DNA from: Chloromonas sp. AAM2
Lineage: Eukaryota; Chlorophyta; Chlorophyceae; Chlamydomonadales; Chlamydomonadaceae
DNA length: 16,630 nt
Direction: 5' to 3'
NCBI GenBank assembly: GCA_004335635.1
Contig: QAXH01004969.1
Span: 1,801-18,430 of the forward strand
Both the position numbers and the translations under genes were made by a program. The notes below the pieces were generated by a model that was given only the letters and a program-made list of their open reading frames with translations, was not told the DNA's origin and ran no database searches. Below, one piece after another: positions 1 to 8,200 of this stretch. Positions within the stretch are counted from its first letter, which is position 1; the number at the start of each line of letters is the position of its first letter.

Positions 1-76
1 CACGAGAGCAGGGACACACGAGAGCAGGGACACACGAGAGCAGGGACACACGAAAGCAGGGACACATGAAAGCAGG
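1..76. repeat. 16-bp tandem repeat at the left edge
   Basis: Four full units of cacgagagcagggaca run from 1 to 64, followed by a partial fifth unit at 65-76. Unit 4 has one substitution and the partial unit two. The array probably continues left of the window. It lies in what should be an intron of the cysteine synthase gene (downstream of the exon ending at 285). Confidence 0.95.
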
Positions 77-236
77 TCCTGGGCCACACGAGCGGCACCA
101 ACTTCTTCTTACCGGGTGCTGCACTTCATCTATGAGCTTGTTACTCGATGGTTTGTTACTGATACATACTCTACCTGTGAGCACGAGCACGGCCTGATTG
201 ATAAGAAAACCGCCCTACAGCCTGGCAGGTCTTTAA

Positions 237-318
237 CCCTTACCTGCTGGCACTAGCTGTGCCCCGAACGCCCTCAGCCCTTACCTGTTAGCACTAGCTC
301 TGCCCCGAACGCCCTCAG
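237..318. repeat. 41-bp tandem duplication spanning a splice donor
   Basis: Copies at 237-277 and 278-318 differ at three positions. Copy 278-318 contains the 3' end of cysteine synthase exon 4 and its donor (on the minus strand CTAACAG|GTAAGG). Copy 237-277 repeats the exon end and donor (CCAGCAG|GTAAGG) inside the intron. Use of the intronic donor would bring an in-frame TGA straight after the first donor position, so the first donor should be the productive one. Confidence 0.93.
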
Positions 319-2004
319 CAGCACGCGCCTCTCAAGCGACATGGACGCAGGCATGGTGAGGATGAGCTTGTAGCCTTTGGAGGCCGCCACGAAGGCCAAG
401 CCAATGCCCGTGTTGCCGCTGGTGGGCTCAACCAGGGTGCTCACACCTGGGTGGGCAGCGCCAACAGCACTGACACACATCGTTTGTGCCCTAGGCATGT
501 ATGCACACAGGCAATGTGCCCTCCATTCCTTTCCCCCCAGCAGTAGGTCGGCAGCGCTGAGCATTAGCAGCAATACTAGCGTAGTAGCCATGCAGAGGTA
601 GACATGTGCAAAACTTGCATGTTTGAGTCACACGACCGCATGCGCCGCTCAGTAATGAACACTGGAACAGTCCTTGTAGCTCAAAGGCACTCTCTCTCTC
701 TCTGCCTGTGAAGCCATGTGAGGCCACATCATCACAGGTGCTAGCCTCCATGACACGCCACGCCTCGCCATGCCACTCGTCGATATGCCATGCCAGGTTC
801 ACACGAGCTCGCATGTGACACGTGCAGGCCATGTGCTCCAGTGCTGCGCCTCACCAGGTTTGATGAGGCCCTTGCTCTCTGCGTCTTCAATCATGTTACG
901 ACCAATCCGGTCCTGCGGAACATCACGCAAAATCCACGTGCACCTTTGCTGTTGTATTGTTGCTTGGCAATGGCCTGAACATGCTTCTGGAGCAGCGTGC
1001 AATTCTGCTTACCTAAAGAGCACAGCATGCCATATCATGTGTAAGGCACACTGCTTTGCCGAGCACAATTGCCTGAGTGGATAAATGCATACACTGAAAG
1101 ATAGCATGCAAAAAACCGTCACTCTGGTCCAGACTTGTATTTAAGGATCGGTCGGCATAAGGTCGATTGGTTGAATGTGTTGTTATTGTTATGACGGCTT
1201 TCACTCTAAGTAAACAATGGCCAAATGTTCTGGCGCGTGTTCAGCACAGGTAGTGCTCAAAGTGCTGGCCTTCGAACTGCACACGATCGTTCATCGGTCT
1301 CATGATCATTTGATTACCAAGCATGTGCTAGGACAGGCCATTGAACAGTACCCTGGTCTGCCCCTTTCCGTGGCCCACCTTGACGCTACAGCATGGCTGC
1401 ATGATCTCAAGCTTTGCCGCCACCTTGGCATGACACCCCTGTGCAGCCACCAAACCCATACACGTGCTGCTCACATCACCATGCAACTTGTGAGTGAAGC
1501 AATGTTCGTCAGATGGTAGTCTGGCCAGATCACAACAAAACGGCAAACAAAGGCAGAAGGAAGCAGTCATAATTAACCCTGTCATGCATGCCTGTACATG
1601 GTGTCATGCTGGTCGCTGTAGTAAGCTGCCGCCACTTCAGTCTGCAGGGCTGAGCCAGAAATCATTAGTCAGTGTTTAAAGCACATACAGCCTTGCCCAC
1701 AGGTGTCAGCCACCAGTCCAAATGCATTGTCAGCAAGCCATGCAGGAGACCATGCAGGAGACCAGGCTGCAGCCAACCCCCCAGCAAAGAATATTCAGCC
1801 AGGCCACGTGACTCACAGCTGTCACACGATTGAGGTAGACCATGGGCGTGTTGCCCACCACCTGAGTGGCATCCTTGTGAATTTTATCAATCCATGTGGG
1901 TGCAGCCAGGGCAGCTGGAGTGGCTGTCGCTGCAGCTGGCACCTGTGCTCGCACTGTCAGCCGCTGTCGGCCGCCACTGCATAGCTGAGAAACCTTGTGG
2001 CCAT
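285..2004 (-). CDS. OASTL: Cysteine synthase / O-acetylserine (thiol)lyase, chloroplast type; 5' part only
   Basis: PLP enzyme that makes cysteine from O-acetylserine and sulfide, the last step of sulfate assimilation; probably plastidic. Exons in transcript order: exon 1 ending 1817, 1438-1379, 912-855, 446-285. Junctions read [19 protein letters not shown] and [13 protein letters not shown] with consistent phases. Seen directly: the PxxSVKDR motif, whose Lys (last codon of exon 2) forms the Schiff base in this family; the [11 protein letters not shown] phosphate-binding loop; and [10 protein letters not shown] in exon 4. About 160 residues, roughly the first half, are present; the rest lies left of base 285. 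The stretch before [18 protein letters not shown] is Ala/Thr-rich with basic residues, like a transit peptide. The 5' end is unresolved: the mature frame has no ATG in exon 1, while a well-placed ATG at 2004-2002 lies in another frame. Identity is secure; the start is not. Confidence 0.92.
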
Positions 2005-2527
2005 TCTGCAGGTGCTGAGTATGCAATCAGTGGGGTGGGTGGCAAAGTTTATGCAGTGGTCTGGCACACCATGCGTCATTGGTGATGCTCTGCCAGACAT
2101 CAGTCTGTCACAAGGGGCACAGTGCATGCATGTCCAACGGCAGCAAGAGCTCCAAGATCAACTGGTCCATTTCACGCGAATGACCATCTCGCAAATCTGT
2201 CACACGCTTAAAAGCGCACTGGCGGCTCGTACAAGCAACGGTGATGCCGCAGTGTCTCTTGCGCTGCAGCAAAAGTTGCCAGAATCAGGAGAAAAGATCG
2301 ACAAACCTGCATGCACTGCATCTTCGTGCAGGTCCGGTTGTATTGGCCTCCGCCCACCGCCGACGCTCGTCTCCTCAAGTGCGTCAAGACCAATGATAAG
2401 TCGATGTCGCAGATGTACGAGCATTCTCGGCAAAGGATGATGGTTAACCGTTTGTCGGTTTTGTAACTTGCGCCATGTCCGCAGCTGGCTTGATGCGTGC
2501 ATCGGTCGTCACAATCGAGCCAACAGC
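2005..2527. promoter_or_regulatory. Divergent intergenic region, cysteine synthase / DUF3172
   Basis: About 520 bp separate the minus-strand cysteine synthase 5' end from the first ATG of the plus-strand DUF3172 gene, so both promoters and 5' UTRs should lie here. An ATTGG (inverted CCAAT) pentamer occurs at 2078-2082. I see no convincing TATA box. Part of this stretch may also hold an unrecognised first exon of the cysteine synthase gene. The regulatory call rests on position only. Confidence 0.4.
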
Positions 2528-3787
2528 ATGAGAATGGCGTCTACTATGCGCCCCGCCACCTTACCCTGTCAAGCAAAACCCCTGTGGGTGCTGCCTGCTC
2601 CTATCGTAACTTGCCCGCAATGCAGAGTGATGAGGAGGCGTCAGACTGTCACAGTTGCAGCCCAGCCTACTCAGCAACAATCGACACCTCCACAGCAGCC
2701 GCGAGGCCGCATTGAGCCCATGCGAGGACCGGGGCCGATGCCACCTCCGCCAGGACAGCCTTATCAGCAGCAACAACAACAGCAACAGGCATACTACCCG
2801 CCACCCTACCCGTCTTCATCGCAACCTCCTCAGCAACCACCGCAGGACAGGAAGCTAGGCAGCTTTGCAAACGCGCTCATAGCGGCAGCATTCATCGCTG
2901 GGCTTGGCATAGGCGTGTACTTCGATTCGGAGGTCACATTAAGCCCTAACAACGTGTCATCTACCGAGATTATCGACCGCAGCACACCAAACGCAGATGT
3001 TTGCATGGCAAACGGCTACTCTGCTTCAGTGTTTGACATGAAACTCTATGTCACCTTCAACCCGTGAGTAATCTGCACCTCTTCCATGCTGCCTGACTGC
3101 GTCACACAGCTGCTTCCAAGCAGGCAATTACACACATGAGCAATGTACAAGCCTGGCACATGCAGCCACAAGAACTCAAGACTGACCTTTGGCGCTTTTG
3201 CTTCACAGGTTCAACGTATACACAACACAGCCGGTGATTAAGAGCGGGTGTGTGTTGCGGCGGGCCAACGTGGGCGTGTTGGAACGGGAAAAGCTCGTGA
3301 CACAACACGAGGTAGGTCATAGCCGTTCTGTGTCCTGTGGCATCTTTTCTGCTGTAAACAGAAAAGACACCGGAGTCACACCTCGGCATTGTCTAATAAA
3401 AGAACCGTTCTGCTGCCTGTGTCATGGCTGCCTACTTTTCACATGCTGCAGTTTTCCAGCCTGCATTGCTGCAGACTAAACATTCAGGTGTTTCGCAGCC
3501 GCCTACATCATCCCCCGAAAGCAAAGCGTGATCACTGACTCCCGCTATGACATGAATGCACGCAGGTGGACACATGCAAGTCGCGCATGAACACATTTGC
3601 TTACATGGGCGATCTGAAGAACTCCCCTGAGGTTGCATGTGTGTATCACAGCGAGGAGGCAGAAAATCAGTACCTGGATAATCTGAGGAAGAAGGGGGGC
3701 ATGGGAGCCATGATGAACAGCATGTCCAACCAAGGGAGTGCGGAGGCTGCTGCAGCAGGCGGTGCGGCTGCGGCTGCCAAGCAATAG
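2528..3787 (+). CDS. DUF3172 family protein, probable plastid-targeted membrane protein
   Basis: Exons 2528-3063, 3209-3311 and 3566-3787 give 286 residues plus stop with closed phases (ACC-C|C-G, then CACGAG|GTGGAC). Residues 1-46 are basic, Met/Ser/Thr/Pro-rich and end TVTVAAQ, like a chloroplast transit peptide. Then come a Pro/Gln-rich linker (about 47-108) with a run of Gln, one predicted membrane helix (FANALIAAAFIAGLGIGVYF, about 113-132), and the DUF3172 core with PNADVCMANGYSASVFD, LYVTFNPFNVYTTQP, KSGCVLRRANVGVLE and KSRMNTFAYMGDLKNSPEV. The tail is Ala/Gly-rich. DUF3172 is known from cyanobacteria and plastid lineages; its function is unknown. The ATG at 2534 is an equally good start. 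A TGTAA lies 63 bp past the stop. Family call is strong; topology and location are inferred. Confidence 0.88.
2764..2791 (+). repeat. CAG/CAA trinucleotide run coding poly-Gln in DUF3172
   Basis: A run of mixed CAG and CAA codons encodes eight consecutive Gln in the Pro/Gln-rich linker of the DUF3172 protein, between the transit peptide and the membrane helix. Codon mixing suggests the tract is maintained as protein rather than being a young microsatellite. Confidence 0.85.
3343..3367 (+). other. Hairpin in DUF3172 intron 2 with TGTAA in the loop
   Basis: Arms TCTTTTCTG (3343-3351) and CAGAAAAGA (3359-3367) are perfectly complementary and enclose the loop CTGTAAA, which contains TGTAA at 3353-3357. 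It lies 32 bp after the intron 2 donor of the DUF3172 gene. Confidence 0.85.
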
Positions 3788-3849
3788 TGTGCTGGTATCT
3801 TGTGGTGTAGTGCCAGTTGTGTGATGGTTCAGGTGAGCCAGCAAGCCCA

Positions 3850-3854
3850 TGTAA
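3850..3854 (+). terminator. Possible TGTAA poly(A) signal of the DUF3172 gene
   Basis: TGTAA is the usual polyadenylation signal of Chlamydomonas-type algae. This copy lies 63 bp after the DUF3172 stop codon in the sense direction. A 5-mer can occur by chance. Confidence 0.45.
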
Positions 3855-4670
3855 AAGGAGAGCAGCACAGTGAGCTGGTTGGGCACAAGAAGTTTGCAAG
3901 TAGGGAGCTAGAGAGAGGGAGAGGGGCAGACAGTTGCACCAGGCTGTTGCACCCTGGAGGGACAGCCTAGTGGTATGGACTCGTGATGCACATTCCAGTA
4001 CGAGCATGGTCAAGGACGAACTCAGCTGTGCAGCAATTGGGCACTTCTGAGGACAACCATGTTGTACCCTGACAAAAATGGCAACATCTTACTGGAGTGT
4101 TCGAGGGCGCCAGATATCCAGACGATGATTGGAGGGCGTTGTTAAGGAGTTTAATGCGCTTCGACTGCCAATGCCATGCCTGAAATTCAATACTGACAAG
4201 GTGGTTGGTTTGGTTTGTGGACAAATCGTCATTCGTCTCTTTTAAATGTAGTGGCGCACGTTGCTGTGTTTGCAAACGGCACTGCATGAACATGTTTGTT
4301 ATGACGCTTGGTGACAGTGGTTACATGCTGTTGATGTGGGATTCTGAAGCATGGTCTCCCTGTTTCTCCCTGATCTCGAGAATCATCCTGTGCTGGCTTA
4401 GTAGTGCAACGAGTAACGAGCCGTGCAGCATTGATGTGTAGTGCATGCAAAGCCTGTTGGGGCATCTGTATATAGTGAAGGTGTGACGCTGATTCAAACG
4501 CTTTTGCATTCCTGCATGGTTGATGTCAGGCAGGTGTGCCATGCACGCTGTACTTGAGGCTGTTGTTCAGCCATGCTGCTTTGGCTGTCTCAACAAAGCG
4601 TTTGAGGCTTTGCGGTGCCAAGACAGCCAGCCACTCCATGTGCCGGTATGCTCCAGCCCTGCCCCTTTGA

Positions 4671-4675
4671 TTACA
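4671..4675 (-). terminator. Possible TGTAA poly(A) signal of RAD1
   Basis: The minus strand reads TGTAA here, about 615 nt after the RAD1 stop codon. I found no closer copy. Such a 3' UTR would be fairly long, so this is a weak call. Confidence 0.25.
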
Positions 4676-4708
4676 TCAGGGGGGTCCACATGCACCAATC
4701 GCGAGCGC

Positions 4709-4800
4709 TAGCAAGCCATGCAAGAGACGAGGCTGGATACCGTCCTAACCAACCCTGAGCAACAGAAGGCAACTGCAAGGCGCAAGGAATACAGAAGTTC
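4709..4800. repeat. Dispersed repeat family, copy 1
   Basis: Starts GCTAGCAAGCCATGCAAGAG and carries the family core at 4742-4770 (GTCCTAACC then AACCCTGAGCAACAGAAGG). The first half matches copy 2 closely, and the core matches the other copies. It lies between the DUF3172 and RAD1 genes. Confidence 0.7.
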
Positions 4801-5124
4801 AAGCACTCTGAACAAACAAAAACGTACTGCCAAAGGCTGTCAGGCATGGGTTCAGCAGGCGCAGCTAGAAACAACGGACGGGAAGCAAAGTCTGAGATTA
4901 GATTTAATTAAAAGGGAGGTGCTGGATGCAAGTCAGCCTTGCAAGTGCTGTGAACAGTTTGAGCACAATCATGTGCGTTTGTACGCAGAGTACAACAGCT
5001 CCATGCAGTGTTGTTCTCATGAGCAGCATTCCTTTGAGACAAGTAAGCATATCAGTTCCATTTCATTTTTCACAGCGTTGCATTCCATCTCTAGCATAAG
5101 AATGGCCCGGGTGGAGGCGTTATA

Positions 5125-5155
5125 CCCCTGCATGGTGACCCCTGTCACCCAGGGG
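5125..5155 (-). other. Strong two-part hairpin in the RAD1 3' flank
   Basis: GGTGAC (5134-5139), loop CCCT, GTCACC (5144-5149) form a perfect stem. It is extended by CCCCTG (5125-5130) pairing with CAGGGG (5150-5155) across a three-base CAT bulge. It lies 134 bp past the RAD1 stop codon, so it would be in the 3' UTR of that transcript. Confidence 0.85.
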
Positions 5156-5288
5156 GCAAGGGCACTGATTGTCAGCCAGAAAAAAAAAAGTTTGCCAGTT
5201 CTGGGACAGTTTAGTGATGATGCGATGGAACTGGGGTGTCCATGTCCATATACAGGTAGCACACTTGGTTTCCAAGGGTGTAGTTGTT

Positions 5289-8200
5289 TCATTCCCTCTC
5301 CTCAGCTTCCAGCACTTCTGGCACTGTGACGAAAGTGATGATGGCCTTCCGATCCCCCTGCAAGCACGAGCAGGGCCGGTGACAACTGGTACCACCTCAC
5401 AGTGTATACTCGAGGTGACATACATCGGATTATGGCCATCATCATTACATGGCATTGCATGGCACTTGCCCACAGCATCGCCTAGAACATGACAGCCTAC
5501 AATGCCTGTTCTACCAATCGCTCATCCATGCCTTTTCCATGTGCTGACATGAGACTACCCCTGTGCCTTTCCTTGGCAGCAGCACTGTGTAACTTCTGCA
5601 TTTGCTTACACATTACTTCTACATATGAGTACACGCATGCAGTCACATGTATACACACCTGCAGTTGTGTGTGTGCGAGTGAGGGCGCCATGTCCATGTC
5701 CGGGGCAGAGGCAGTCATTCTGAGGATGTGCAGCACCTTGAGCATGCCGTTGGCGTCCAGCTGGACCTGAAGCACAAGGCAGATTGAGGTAACACGGTAA
5801 CACCCGGCTGGGCAAGACAGGACCAAACAAGTGGTGCTGGGTGCTGGGTGCTGGGCTTGATGCATCAGCGGCATTGTGATTGTCATACCATACAGGTTAG
5901 TTTCACGAGCGGGCCCATGCTAGCAAGCCATGCCAGAGATGGCGATGGATCCCGTCCTAGCCTGCACCGAGCAGCAAAGCAGAAGGCCCAACCCTTGACA
6001 CACGCCTAGCCTTGCCAAGCCTGCCTTAGTTGAGGAGTCCCCCACAGACGCCGCCTTGTCCATAGGCAGGCTGCAAAAGGCCGCCTTCATGGCCCGGTAC
6101 TTGTAAAACTGCGTGGAGCAGAGAGCGGGTCTGGTCTGTGTCACTGCTTGCATTAGGGAAGCCTCCCAGGGACAGAGCACGGCATGGGCACTGCCCTGAC
6201 CTGCCCTGAGCAAGAAAAAAAACAAGTCAAGTCGAGTCTAGGTTGGATTTAAGTGATTGGTAGAACTGCGTCGAGCAGGTTGGTAAATGGGTTAGGGATT
6301 AGAGTTATACTTTACATCAGGGAAGGCGTCACAGAATGCAGAATGGTGTGTGTCCCACTGTGTCCTACGCTGAGCACGAAAGGAGTAAGGAAGAAAGATG
6401 TAAGCCGGAAAGACAGACACAGGCTGACGGCGGGAAGAAGCAAGCCAGACCGGCAATAGCTTTTTAGGACATGCATGCAGGTCGCCTACCTGTCTCAACT
6501 CCCTTGGGCCCATGATTGCGCCTCCGGGATGTTGTGGCGGTGGCACCAATTCGAAGCCACTCAACTCATCAGGGGGGATCTCTTCCTGTCCAGAGCAGCA
6601 GGGAAGATACCTTTGTTTCTTGGTCGAGCAATTGAACAAGCCAGTAGCAAGATGCATCACCACAGCTTATTGTGGTGGTTCGGTGTCGAACAAGGAAGCA
6701 AGCAAGCAAATCAAACGGCATACTTCCCACGACCCTTGGCACGTGACCCCTGACAGACCAGCTCCAGAACAGACAGTAACCAACCTCCGCCCCTCTCTGG
6801 TCCATACTACTAAACACAGACCCAGGCAAACATCTCAACAGACCCTCCCATTCCCTCAACCCACTGTCGACCTGCAGTGCCCCCGGCCCCCCGCATGACG
6901 CCATGATGACGCGGGGCGGTTGGTCCATGAGCACCACCTCCACCGGCCCCCCGCCCCACTCGAGGTCCTCGATCATCTCCTTCGGGTAGAAACCTGAAGC
7001 GTGGGAGCGCGTGGCATGGCACGTAGTTACCACATGGCATTCACATGATCGCCCAAACGATTGTGGTGCCAAGACTGTTATCAAGAAGATCATGTTACAC
7101 GACACGTGACTTATGGTGGCACAACACGCGGGAAGAGAGATGAAAGCAAACGGCATTTGCAAGCAGCAAAGTCATCAAATAACCAAGGAGCATGGAAGGC
7201 AACAGTATACAATTGTTCCAAGTGGTTTCACAGCAGTAGGTTCATTCCCATGTTTTGACTGAGACAGTACAGCTCAGGCGATTGCAAGGCAAAGTGGACC
7301 TTTGGCCATAATGAAAACTGGGGCACTGATCTGTGCCATCCATCCATCACTGGCGAATCGCAAGGCCGAGTCCTGGCTAGGTTCTGGCTGGCAGGTTACA
7401 AGCATTCTGGCACGCCGTGAGGTGTGAATGTGTGAATGAGATTCCTCGGATCTCACCCCGCGTCATGAAGTGTGATATGGGTCCCTCCCAGTAGTCCAGT
7501 AGGTCTCCTGCATCGGGCAGCTCCACGGCCCTCACGGCCGCATGGGTGGTCAGCAGGCACCCGCCCTCCGCGCCCTCGTCGGCCATGCTGCAACATGCAT
7601 GGCGTACACGCCAGACAAATAGGTCTGTTCACACACATGCATGGCGTACACGCCAGACAAATAGGTCTGTTCACACACATGCATGGCGTACACGCCAGAC
7701 AAATAGGTCTGTTCACACACATGCATGGCGTACACGCCAGACAAATAGGTCTGTTCACACACATGCATGGCGTACACGCCAGACAAATAGGTCTGTTCAC
7801 ACACATGCATGGCGTACACGCCAGACAAATAGGTCTGTACACACACTGCATGAACGGCTGGGTGAGGGCTGGACATTGGTACCATCTGGACATGTGCCGG
7901 AGAAGATCGCTGACCAGCCTGTCATGCTGCACATGGACGGAAGCAGAAGCAGTACCTTGAGGTTGCACAACGGTCGCCTGCTATCCCTGGCCACTTTAAG
8001 GCTAGGAAGGCATCTGCAGCCTTTATGCCTGTATTCGTCTGCCTTTTCGCCTACTCCAGGGCGGGTTCGTGCTCAGGGCAGGTCAAGACACTGCCGATTT
8101 TGTTCCATGCCGGCCTGCTGCCCTGCTGCGCACACATACACATATGCATCACGGACTTTGCATGTACGCCGTGCACATTGCATAAGAGACGACCTGGCCC

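Larger units (their letters stand above)
3788..5288. other. Intergenic region between convergent genes; no gene recognised
   Basis: This 1.5-kb stretch lies between the 3' ends of the DUF3172 gene (plus) and RAD1 (minus). It should hold both 3' UTRs. It contains one copy of the dispersed repeat described below (about 4709-4800), a candidate TGTAA for RAD1 at 4675-4671, a strong hairpin at 5125-5155 and an A10 run near 5180-5189. Open frames here, including a 203-codon one at 4718-5329, match no family and cross the repeat. Confidence 0.7.

Noticed and set aside
2468..2527. Upstream extension of the DUF3172 protein
   Set aside because: The extra 20 codons begin with TTG, not ATG. The first ATG is at 2528.
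3432..4013. 193-codon minus-strand frame opposite the last DUF3172 exon
   Set aside because: It is antisense to a well-supported exon and shows low-complexity His/Cys/Ser translation typical of a shadow frame.
4718..5329. 203-codon plus-strand frame
   Set aside because: It starts inside a dispersed repeat, overlaps the RAD1 last exon in antisense, and shows no domain or recognisable family.
7593..7844. Possible CRISPR array
   Set aside because: The units are directly adjacent with no unique spacers, no cas genes are present, and the context is a eukaryotic intron.
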